This document shows positions 8,778 through 15,984 of a stretch of 64,000 bases of DNA, piece by piece. Position numbers and translations under genes: made by a program. The number at the start of each line of letters is the position of its first letter. The first letter of the stretch is position 1. The DNA is taken from the NCBI GenBank assembly GCA_963521065.1, contig CAUQTI010000007.1, positions 1-64,000 on the forward strand, read 5' to 3'. The notes under the pieces were generated by a model. The model was not told the origin of the DNA and ran no database searches. It saw only the letters and a program-made list of their open reading frames with translations. The stretch is from IOR16 sp963521065 (GTDB lineage Bacteria > Bacillota > Clostridia > Peptostreptococcales > Anaerovoracaceae).

Positions 8778-9233
8778 TTAATTTTTTTGAATGAAAAATA
8801 CACCCAGAATCATTAGGACAATCCCAATGATACGAAATAGAGAAACTGGATGTACGGCATTACCAAACCAGCCAAAATGGTCTGCAACGACAGAGGCGAT
8901 TAATTGCCCTGCAATAAGAAGAGAAAAGAAGCCGGAAAATCCAATTTTTCCGGGAAGGACAACACCGGCCAGGACATAAACTGCTCCGATGATGCCGCCG
9001 CTCCACATCCAGTAATGTGTTTGCTTTAAAATCTCCCATGTAGGGAATGTCAGTCTATTTAGCTTGACACCGACAACGAGAGCAATAAATAAAGTAATCG
9101 TTCCGACCGCAAAGCTTGCGAGAGAAGCGAAAATGGGATTTCCGGTGGCTGTTTTGAGCCTGCCGTTAATTCCGGTTTGTATAATAAGCGTAATACCAGT
9201 GAAAAAGCTCCACAGACTGTATAAAAGATTCAT
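8778..9233 (-). CDS. DMT family transporter (DUF606/YdcZ type)
   Basis: A 151-residue integral membrane protein with five predicted transmembrane segments, matching the half-size DUF606 branch of the drug/metabolite transporter superfamily (MNLLYSLWSFFTGITLIIQTGINGRL, with one conserved N-R pair). The start was moved to the ATG at 9233 because AAAAGGAG sits seven bases upstream; the upstream in-frame ATG has no such site. It is convergent with the YitT gene, with only 16 bp between stops and no clear terminator. The substrate is unknown. Such short DMT proteins usually work as homo- or heterodimers, and no partner is seen here. Confidence 0.85.
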   Translation of the reverse strand: MNLLYSLWSFFTGITLIIQTGINGRLKTATGNPIFASLASFAVGTITLFIALVVGVKLNRLTFPTWEILKQTHYWMWSGGIIGAVYVLAGVVLPGKIGFSGFFSLLIAGQLIASVVADHFGWFGNAVHPVSLFRIIGIVLMILGVFFIQKN

Positions 9234-9467
9234 GCAAATACTCCTTTTAATCAAAATTGCTTGATTTCTTCATTATAGCATAGCTCGCTGAAAGAGCGCA
9301 GAAAGAATTTAGTTTTGTTTATGAATTGTTAAGAAATCGGATAGAGTATATTAACGGTTACTGTTTAGAATAAAAGAAGAAAGAGCGAAGGTATCCTTTC
9401 AAAAGGGATTGGGGAATGCTTTTGCAGTCAAAATAGAGGTTAAGGAAAATGATGAGGAGGAAATGAA

Positions 9468-10313
9468 ATGAAAAAACAAAAAAAGCATTTTGTGACGCTG
9501 GTATGCCTTGTGGTAGGAATGCTCATGCTGACAACTGCGGTGTATGCAAATTATGATGATGCGAAAGGGTATACAAATTATAAGGATTCTCTAAAGTATT
9601 TGTTATTTGAGGCGGATAACTACACTGCAAACTACAGCGGAACCATTAAAATGGATGATAAGGAAGTGCAGACTTTTAACGGTGCGGATAAACGCGAAGG
9701 AAAAAATAAAAATCACTATGAGAAGAGTAAGGACTCTTTCACTTCGCCGGCTCGTGAATATGAATATTATACCTATTCACAGGGTAATAAATATTATGGC
9801 TACTATCCGGAGACAAACGAATATTATCAAGGAGAGAGTTTTAACAGCGGAAATGGCAGCTTGATGGGAACCAATGACGCAACAACAAAGAAAGCAGTGC
9901 GATTTGCTGAACTCTTAGCAGATGCACTAGTTGGTGATTTGAAAAATAATATCATTTTGGAATCCTCGAAGGATGGAATAAAAGAATATTCAATTCATGT
10001 TTCTGGTAACCAGATTCCTGAAATTGTAACGGCTGGCTTATCTTTAACTTTCACAGCAAGCAACAGTGAAGGCTATGAAAACAATGTGACGAATCAGTTC
10101 GGAAACGAACCTTACATTGAGAATGTAAATATGAAGGTGGCATTGGATGAAAAAGGAAGATTGGTTAAAAATGAATTGGAAGCTAGCTTGGTGGGAACCG
10201 ACAAAGATGGAAAGAAACATACCGGAACAATGGAAATTTCTGTAGAAATCACAGACTATGACAGCACAACGGTTGATACATTTGATCCAACAGGAAAGGT
10301 ATTGCAAAAATAA
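9468..10313 (+). CDS. Secreted protein of unknown function upstream of the ABC exporter
   Basis: A 281-residue protein with a signal peptide (residues 1-27, KKQKKH basic start, hydrophobic core, AVYA context). The mature part is rich in Lys, Asn, Tyr and Asp and has no Cys, so it is not a lipoprotein. Tyr-rich short strands around 95-125 and a beta-rich C-terminal half (about 160-270) suggest a soluble beta fold, loosely like LolA/LppX-type carriers; that comparison is impression only. It begins after GATGAGGAGG and is separated from the downstream ABC/two-component operon by a strong hairpin, so it may be a substrate, target or sensor partner of that system. Confidence 0.8.
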   Translation: MKKQKKHFVTLVCLVVGMLMLTTAVYANYDDAKGYTNYKDSLKYLLFEADNYTANYSGTIKMDDKEVQTFNGADKREGKNKNHYEKSKDSFTSPAREYEYYTYSQGNKYYGYYPETNEYYQGESFNSGNGSLMGTNDATTKKAVRFAELLADALVGDLKNNIILESSKDGIKEYSIHVSGNQIPEIVTAGLSLTFTASNSEGYENNVTNQFGNEPYIENVNMKVALDEKGRLVKNELEASLVGTDKDGKKHTGTMEISVEITDYDSTTVDTFDPTGKVLQK

Positions 10314-10330
10314 AAACGTATAGAGAAAAT

Positions 10331-10361
10331 AAGATTCCGATGGAGATACCATCGGAATCTT
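10331..10361 (+). other. Perfect 13-bp hairpin without a U tract
   Basis: AAGATTCCGATGG / CCATCGGAATCTT arms with a 5-nt loop lie between the secreted-protein gene and the ABC ATPase gene. No T run follows, so it is a weak terminator at best. It may act as an mRNA 3'-end stabiliser or partial attenuator that sets unequal expression on either side. Confidence 0.6.
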
Positions 10362-10385
10362 GTGATGGAATAAGGGGATGAAACG

Positions 10386-11120
10386 GTGGAAAAAGTATTA
10401 GAAGTCGAGTGCCTTACAAAAACCTATAAAAATGGAAGAGGCGTCAAAAACATAACCTTTTCGATTGAAAAGGGCGATGTCGTCGGAGTGCTCGGCCCGA
10501 ACGGATCGGGAAAAACAACCATAATGAAAACAATTATGGGATTGTGCCATGCAAACGAGGGTGTTGTAACTATTTTTGGAAAAGATATAGAGCAAAATGC
10601 AGAGGAGACCTTAAAGAATGTAGGGGGATTAATTGAGCGACCCGCAATTTATGAATATTTATCGGCGAGAGATAATTTAAAAATGATGGCACGCTTTTAT
10701 CCAGGGGTGGATGATGCAAGAATTGATCATGTACTGGACATTGTGCATATGCGCAAATATCAAAAAGATAAGACAGGGAAGTTTTCGCTTGGAATGAAGC
10801 AGCGAATGGGGCTTGCCATGGCATTCCTTTCTGATCCGGGTCTGATTATTTTGGATGAGCCTACCAATGGACTGGATATTGAAGGTACGGTCGAGATTCG
10901 CGAAATTGTAAAAAAAATGGCGCAGGAGAAGGGAACGTCTTTTCTGATTGCGAGTCATTTGGCATTTGAAATCGAAAAAACTTGTAATAAAGTAGCGGTG
11001 GTGCATGAAGGAGATCTTTTAGCATTTGAGACGATGGAAGAAGCCTTGCGTCTTAATCCGTCTTTAGAAGATTACTTCCTTTCGATTGTAAAAGAAAAAA
11101 GAGGATCTGTTCTCATTTAA
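10386..11120 (+). CDS. ABC transporter ATP-binding protein (BcrA-like)
   Basis: A 244-residue ATPase with Walker A GPNGSGKT (37-44), ABC signature FSLGMKQ (about 134-140) and Walker B LIILDEP (153-159) with the following TNGLD block. The length and the IERPAIYEYLSARDNL segment place it with the bacitracin/lantibiotic-immunity type exporters (BcrA/CcmA group). The start is GTG, preceded by AAGGGG. It forms an operon with the permease (57 bp downstream), histidine kinase and response regulator. This layout is typical of regulated export or stress-sensing systems for cell-envelope-active compounds; the substrate is unknown. Confidence 0.92.
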   Translation: MEKVLEVECLTKTYKNGRGVKNITFSIEKGDVVGVLGPNGSGKTTIMKTIMGLCHANEGVVTIFGKDIEQNAEETLKNVGGLIERPAIYEYLSARDNLKMMARFYPGVDDARIDHVLDIVHMRKYQKDKTGKFSLGMKQRMGLAMAFLSDPGLIILDEPTNGLDIEGTVEIREIVKKMAQEKGTSFLIASHLAFEIEKTCNKVAVVHEGDLLAFETMEEALRLNPSLEDYFLSIVKEKRGSVLI

Positions 11121-11176
11121 TGTTGTTGAATATCTTGCGTAGCCTTAGTACCAATGAGTAAATTAGGAGGAATTTT

Positions 11177-11929
11177 GTGAAAACTTTTATAGCAAGTTTA
11201 CAGAATGAATTAAGAAAAATAGTAACCCGAAAGAAATTTCTTGTGTTTTTAATCATAGAAATCATTATTTGTTTATTGAGCAGCTTTGTTAATTTGGCGG
11301 TCAGCAAAGCATCTTCTGGCATGATTCCCACGTCACTCGTCTTTTCGAACATGCCGATGAATATGTTGTCATTTTTTATTCAGATTTATATCCCGTTAAT
11401 TATCTTTATGGCTACTTGTGATTTGTTTGCGGGAGAAGTAAATGATGGAACGATTCGGGCAACTTTCATGCGTCCGGTAAGCCGGTTCAAACAATATTTT
11501 TCAAAAGTTTCGGCAATTTTAATTCTGGCAGGCGTGTATTTGGGTGTACTTTTTACGATGACTACTGCCATTAAAATGTTTGCCGCACATTCGTTGAATG
11601 GGCTTGGACAGAACTTTTTAGCATACTTTTTAGATTTATTCCCACTAATCATATTGATTTTATTCGCTGCGATGCTGAATCAATTTACAAGCAGCCCATC
11701 TTTGTCTATTATAATCTGTCTCGGATTTTATATTGCACTTAATATCATTGGAATTTTAATTCCGTTTATGAGCGGGCTGTTCTTTACGGGGTATCTTCAG
11801 TGGCATAATTTATGGCTGGGAATCACGATTCCGTTTGGAGCGATGGTAACAAAGTTGGGTGTTTTAATGGGATATGGGCTGATTTTTGGTTGTATCGGCT
11901 ATTACCTATTTGAAAGAAGAGAAGTATAA
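11177..11929 (+). CDS. ABC-2 type permease
   Basis: A 250-residue membrane protein with six predicted transmembrane segments, ending in a short charged tail. It begins with GTG after a strong TTAGGAGG site. The soluble segment between the first two membrane spans contains the AGEVNDGTIRATFMRPVSR motif, typical of ABC-2 permeases paired with BcrA-like ATPases. It would form the membrane half of the exporter with the preceding ATPase, presumably as a 2+2 complex. Its TAA stop overlaps the ATG of the histidine kinase by one base, indicating translational coupling. Confidence 0.9.
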   Translation: MKTFIASLQNELRKIVTRKKFLVFLIIEIIICLLSSFVNLAVSKASSGMIPTSLVFSNMPMNMLSFFIQIYIPLIIFMATCDLFAGEVNDGTIRATFMRPVSRFKQYFSKVSAILILAGVYLGVLFTMTTAIKMFAAHSLNGLGQNFLAYFLDLFPLIILILFAAMLNQFTSSPSLSIIICLGFYIALNIIGILIPFMSGLFFTGYLQWHNLWLGITIPFGAMVTKLGVLMGYGLIFGCIGYYLFERREV

Positions 11930-13068
11930 TGCAGTCAATCAAAGGGCGTTTTATCAAAGCAAATATTATGATGGTAATTATTTCAGCAGCATTGATGATA
12001 GTAATATCGTTGCTGCTGTTATTTGTTTTTTCAATCAGTGAACCAGACGGATTTTTGCGCATTCTTCAAAGTTTTCGAGAAATTTTCAAGGGGGATTTTC
12101 GAAAAGAAAATGGATTGACGCTGTATTTATTTGCTTGGTCCGTTTTGGTAGGAGGCACGGTGCTGCTCACCTGTATTATACTGAGCATTAACCTTTCAAG
12201 GAGTGTGCTCGCGCCGATTCGGGAATTAAGAGAGGCTGCGACAAACATTGCAGAAGGGAATCTGGATTTTGAGGTGCTGGCCTGTGAGGATAAGGAGCTG
12301 AACGAACTTTGTCAGTCCTTTGATGAAATACGAAAGAAATTGAAAATTTCTGCGGAGCAGCAGCACAAAAATAAAGAAGAACGTAATATGCTTATGGCGA
12401 ATTTGTCCCATGATATGCGTACCCCGGTTACTACGATTAAGGGCTATTTGGAGGGGATTAAGGATGGGGTTGCAGACACGCCGGAAAAGCAGTCGAGATA
12501 TTTAGATACGATTTACAGCAAAACACTAATTCTTGAGAAGCTGCTTGATAATATGACGGAGTATTCGGAGTTAGAGCTGGGGCGGATGCAGTACGCCTTT
12601 GAATATGTAGAACTGACGGCCTACCTAAAGGATTTAGCGGGGGAATATAAAAAGGAGATTGCACTCGCAGGACTGACTTTCGAATCCTCCTTTTTTGAAG
12701 AGCCTTTGACTGTTGTTGCAGATCGAAGTAAATTAAAGCGTGTCTTGGATAATTTGATATCCAATGCAGTAAAATATAACAAGAAAAATGGAATGATTTC
12801 AATTACGACAGAAACAGACGGAAAAGGGGTTTTAATAAAAATTTCAGATTCGGGATGCGGAATCAAAGACAGCGACTTGAATAAGTTTTTTGACGGATTT
12901 TATAGAGGGGATGCGTCTAGAAGTAATATCAAGGGGAACGGGCTTGGGCTTGCAATTGCAAAGCAAATTGTCAGCAGTCACAGGGGGAAAATATGGATGA
13001 AAAGTGAAAAAGATGTGGGTACAGAAGTATATCTTTATCTGCCGCTGCGAAGGAGGGAAAACCTATGA
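11929..13068 (+). CDS. Sensor histidine kinase of the ABC exporter operon
   Basis: A 379-residue kinase. Two transmembrane segments (about 12-37 and 64-88) flank a very short loop of about 25 residues, followed by a HAMP linker (about 89-145). The HisKA dimerisation domain has phosphoacceptor H161 in ANLSHDMRTP, and the ATPase domain has a DNLISNAVKYN N box, DSGCGI and GNGLGLAIAK G boxes. The tiny external loop resembles intramembrane-sensing kinases that work with ABC exporters rather than binding ligands themselves. The start overlaps the permease stop by one base and the end overlaps the response regulator by four. Confidence 0.94.
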   Translation: MQSIKGRFIKANIMMVIISAALMIVISLLLLFVFSISEPDGFLRILQSFREIFKGDFRKENGLTLYLFAWSVLVGGTVLLTCIILSINLSRSVLAPIRELREAATNIAEGNLDFEVLACEDKELNELCQSFDEIRKKLKISAEQQHKNKEERNMLMANLSHDMRTPVTTIKGYLEGIKDGVADTPEKQSRYLDTIYSKTLILEKLLDNMTEYSELELGRMQYAFEYVELTAYLKDLAGEYKKEIALAGLTFESSFFEEPLTVVADRSKLKRVLDNLISNAVKYNKKNGMISITTETDGKGVLIKISDSGCGIKDSDLNKFFDGFYRGDASRSNIKGNGLGLAIAKQIVSSHRGKIWMKSEKDVGTEVYLYLPLRRRENL

Positions 13069-13751
13069 AAATATTAGTAATTGAGGATGATAAAAGCATT
13101 GCGGAGCTAGAGCGTGATTATCTCGAAATTAATGGATATGAATGCGATGTTGCATATGATGGAGTCAGTGGATTTGATATGGCGGTGCAGAATGATTACG
13201 CATTGATTATTCTGGATGTAATGCTTCCGGGGATGGACGGATTTGAATTGTGCGTAAAGTTTCGAGAGAAGAAGAATACACCGATTATATTTCTATCCGC
13301 TAGAAAAGATGATATTGATAAGGTGCGCGGGCTAGGCTTAGGCGCGGATGATTACATGACAAAGCCATTCAGTCCGAATGAACTCATGGCTCGTGTAAAA
13401 AGCCATATATCCAGATATGAACGTTTGACAGGAAATGCTTCGGCACAAAATAGAGTGCTTAAGATCAGAGGATTAGAAATTGATAAAGATGGCAGACGTG
13501 TATTTATAAATGGGGAAGAGAAAACAATGCCTGCAAAGGAATACGATTTACTTCTGTTTTTAGCAGAGAATCCGAATCGTGTTTTTTCAAAAGAGCATAT
13601 CTTTGACCGGATTTGGGGGATGGATGCACTAGGGGATGTATCGACGGTTACGGTTCATATAAGACGGATTCGCGAAAAAATTGAACTAGATATGGAGCAT
13701 GTACAATTCATTGAAACCGTATGGGGCGTCGGCTATCGTTTTAAAGGATGA
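13065..13751 (+). CDS. OmpR/PhoB family response regulator
   Basis: A 228-residue regulator. The receiver domain (1-115) has acidic pocket residues E7/D8/D9, phosphorylation site D51 in LIILDVMLPGMDG, a conserved S/T position in IIFLSARKD and K104 region TKPFSP. The winged-helix DNA-binding domain (about 130-228) contains the KEYDLLLFLAENPNRVFS and VTVHIRRIREKIE segments of the PhoB group. It is translated from an SD (GGAGGG) inside the kinase gene and would be phosphorylated by the kinase upstream. Likely targets are the operon itself or the secreted-protein gene at 9468. A strong terminator follows. Confidence 0.95.
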   Translation: MKILVIEDDKSIAELERDYLEINGYECDVAYDGVSGFDMAVQNDYALIILDVMLPGMDGFELCVKFREKKNTPIIFLSARKDDIDKVRGLGLGADDYMTKPFSPNELMARVKSHISRYERLTGNASAQNRVLKIRGLEIDKDGRRVFINGEEKTMPAKEYDLLLFLAENPNRVFSKEHIFDRIWGMDALGDVSTVTVHIRRIREKIELDMEHVQFIETVWGVGYRFKG

Positions 13752-13812
13752 AAAGGAAAATCGAAGTTAAGCACTGGGGAAGCGGTTAATGTGTAAAAAT
13801 ATTTTGTAACGA

Positions 13813-13855
13813 AAAGCGGAGGGATAAGAAATTTCTTTATTCCTCCGCTTTTTTA
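13813..13855 (+). terminator. Terminator between the two-component operon and a convergent gene
   Basis: Long stem with AAGCGGAGG on the left and CCTCCGCTT on the right around an AT-rich inner helix, followed by TTTTTTATT. An A run on the other side allows use in both directions. Confidence 0.9.
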
Positions 13856-13868
13856 TTGAAATATCATT

Positions 13869-14426
13869 TTAAATACCGCTCGCATAAATTTCTTCAACTG
13901 GGGGAAGTCTGTTGCTTCCACTTGGCCTTAAGCGGAATGACTGTGTTGTTGTTACACCAGGGAAAATAGGGATATCATGAACGATAACTTCATAGTAACC
14001 GGGTGCTTGTGCACTTAAATTCCATATTGTGTAGGGCACTGGATAAGACGGTGTTTGTGAGAGCTCTTCGCTTCTGGTTGGCAAAGGAATGAGAGGAACC
14101 CTACCATTTTCATCTGTAAAAACAACTTGAGACATGAAAAAATTATTACCAAGAGGTTTGCTTATGGTAAGCTTTGTGTTTGGTATAGGCGTTCCATCCA
14201 ATTCAGAAGCCACGTCAACTTTTAGATATCCTACATTAATTTCGTTCTCTATGTATTGGCGATAGATATTACTAATGTATTGGAATATCGGTATTAAACC
14301 TGGCTTATTTTCAGGGTTTGGTTCACCCGGAAGGACTAAAGGAGAGCTTTCGGATGGTAACGGAATACTTGGCATGGGGTCTTGTGCTTTTATAGCAAGA
14401 TTTAATTCTAATTCATCATAAAACAT
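13869..14426 (-). CDS. SleC N-terminal-domain-like protein (carboxypeptidase-regulatory-like fold)
   Basis: A 185-residue protein, no signal peptide, starting seven bases after AAGGAG. Residues 1-60 are Pro-rich and end in a helix. Residues 63-170 look like the beta-sandwich domain found at the N-terminus of clostridial spore cortex-lytic enzymes of the SleC type: GYLKVDVASELDGTPIPN, FTDENGRVPLIPLPT, PYTIWNLSAQAPGYYE and VPIFPGVTTTQSFRL blocks. No peptidoglycan-binding or lytic domain follows; the protein stops after a short tail. It may be a spore-coat or cortex-associated binding protein. The similarity is judged from memory of the family, so the function is tentative. Confidence 0.7.
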   Translation of the reverse strand: MFYDELELNLAIKAQDPMPSIPLPSESSPLVLPGEPNPENKPGLIPIFQYISNIYRQYIENEINVGYLKVDVASELDGTPIPNTKLTISKPLGNNFFMSQVVFTDENGRVPLIPLPTRSEELSQTPSYPVPYTIWNLSAQAPGYYEVIVHDIPIFPGVTTTQSFRLRPSGSNRLPPVEEIYASGI

Positions 14427-14519
14427 TTATAGTACTCCTTATATCAAGCATTGAATCAATTATTAATATATATATGATTGAAATTGAAAATGGTGTTTGA
14501 AGTTGCGTTGTAGATTTAG

Positions 14520-15467
14520 CCGCACTTTACCTGTGTAGATCAAGACTGTGATGAACTGGCGGAGGCACACTATAAATTTTATGATGAAATGAATTTAGAT
14601 TTTGTCAAGCTTATGCCATATGGCTTATACCCGGTAGAAGACTACGGGGTGCAGATTAAAAAGTTTAACCTGCCTGATCAATGGGCTGTGGTTGACGAAG
14701 AATTTATAAAAGAGAAAAAAGACTGGGAGAAAATCTGTCCTCTTGACGTGACAAAAGGAGCCTATGGAAAACAATTGCAGTATGCAAAGCGAATGCTTGA
14801 GCTGATGAAAGAAAACAAGGATATCGCACCTGTGATTCATACTTTTTTTAGTCCGTTAACTACGTTATATAAATTAATTGGCTGGGATAAGCTTGAAGAG
14901 AGTATGGAACGTTTTCCAGATGAGGTGCACAACGCATTAAAAACCATTACGGAGACAACGAAACAATTTATAACAGAGAACTTAAAAATTGGGGTGAGTG
15001 GATTTTTCTTTGCAAGTCAATTGGCAAATTATCGTTTCATGGATGACAAGAAATATGATGAATTTGGCGAGACTTATGATTTAGAGGTTTTTAAAGCATT
15101 GACGGATGAAGCCTGGTTTAATGTAGTACATATTCACAGTTTCACGCAGGAGGCGTCAATGTCCATGTTTGAAAGATTAGCCAGATATCCGGTAAATTGT
15201 ATTAACTGGCATGACCGCTGGGTAGGGCCGTCATTGAAAGAAGCAAGAAAGATTACAAACAAATGCTTGATTGGCGGAATCAATGAGGAAAAGTATCTAA
15301 ACAGAGTAAATTATACAGAGCTATACGAGCATGTCGAAGAGGCAATTCGAATTGCTGGTGACAAGGGTTTCATGTTAGGACCGGGATGTACGATTTATGA
15401 AGACACTCCGCTGGAAAATTTCTTTGCAGTAAGAACCGCGGCCGAAAAATATGGAAGGTTAAGATAA
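14520..15467 (+). pseudogene. 5'-broken uroporphyrinogen decarboxylase (URO-D) family gene
   Basis: The ATG at 14589 opens a frame of 292 residues, but family-like coding continues upstream in the same frame. Codons 14520-14588 read PHFTCVDQDCDELAEAHYKF plus YDE, then run into in-frame TAG codons at 14517 and 14511. No Shine-Dalgarno precedes the ATG. The remaining body shows URO-D family features (DFVKLMPYGLYPVEDYG, GVSGFFFASQLANY, VVHIHSFTQ, NWHDRWVGPSLKEA, GGINEE, FMLGPGCTIYEDTP). About 25 N-terminal residues with the usual RERV..DRVP segment are missing. A remnant is likelier than a functional gene, though use of the internal ATG cannot be excluded. Intact relatives include methyltransferases of corrinoid systems. 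Confidence 0.65.
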
Positions 15468-15477
15468 CGCAAAAGGG

Positions 15478-15520
15478 GGTATTTCTTAGGTCATTTTATG
15501 ACTTGTGGAATACCTTCTTC
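15478..15520 (+). terminator. Probable terminator after the URO-D remnant
   Basis: Stem GGTATTTC / GGAATACC with an inner GGTCAT / ATGACT helix, followed by the T-rich TTCTTCTTATT. Confidence 0.5.
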
Positions 15521-15581
15521 TTATTGCTTAAAAGTTCATAGCTGCTTGTTTAGATGCCTTCGGAATGCGCTTTCATGTTCG

Positions 15582-15746
15582 CTAAGAGCGCTTATTATTT
15601 TCGTGATAAATATATGCTAGAATAATGGCGCAGATTAAACTGGTACAGTGAGAAATAAAGAATAATTCAGATGGCAGAAAAGCGATTATAAAATAATTCA
15701 GTATTGAGATTAGTAAATAAGCCATTGTAAAAATAAAAAATGTCAT
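15582..15746 (-). CDS. Small two-span membrane protein
   Basis: A 54-residue protein with two hydrophobic segments (about 1-22 and 26-47) and a basic C-terminus HENNKRS. The start at 15746 was chosen over the more upstream ATG at 15785 because a GGAGG site lies seven bases before it, and the upstream part has no such signal. No family is recognised. It is divergent from the SLH gene across about 240 bp and convergent with the URO-D remnant. Confidence 0.55.
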   Translation of the reverse strand: MTFFIFTMAYLLISILNYFIIAFLPSELFFISHCTSLICAIILAYIYHENNKRS

Positions 15747-15894
15747 AACAGTTCCTCCGTAAATAAAGTTAAATTTTTTCCCCATTATTAAGATAACACA
15801 AATTCATTTTAACTTCATTTCAATGAGAAATAAATAACATAGATAAATATGATGCTGAATTTTAAGAAGAATGATATTTTTTGATTGGAATCTA

Positions 15895-15923
15895 TTGACA
15901 ATAAAGTTAGCTGATGCTAACAT
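15895..15923 (+). promoter_or_regulatory. SLH-gene promoter with inverted repeat in the spacer
   Basis: Perfect TTGACA (15895-15900), a 17-bp spacer and TAACAT (15918-15923). The perfect inverted repeat GTTAGC-TGAT-GCTAAC (15906-15921) fills the spacer and overlaps the -10 element, as an operator would. The leader to the ATG is about 55 nt. Confidence 0.6.
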
Positions 15924-15955
15924 TTAAATTGATTAAACGAACTAATGTTGTTATA

Positions 15956-15966
15956 TATTCATTTAA
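15956..15966 (+). promoter_or_regulatory. Half-site matching the TetR-gene operator
   Basis: TATTCATTTAA is identical to one arm of the inverted repeat at 20440-20473 upstream of the neighbouring TetR gene. It lies in the leader of the SLH gene between the promoter and the Shine-Dalgarno. Confidence 0.4.
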
Positions 15967-15984
15967 TTTTATTAGGAGGTATTT

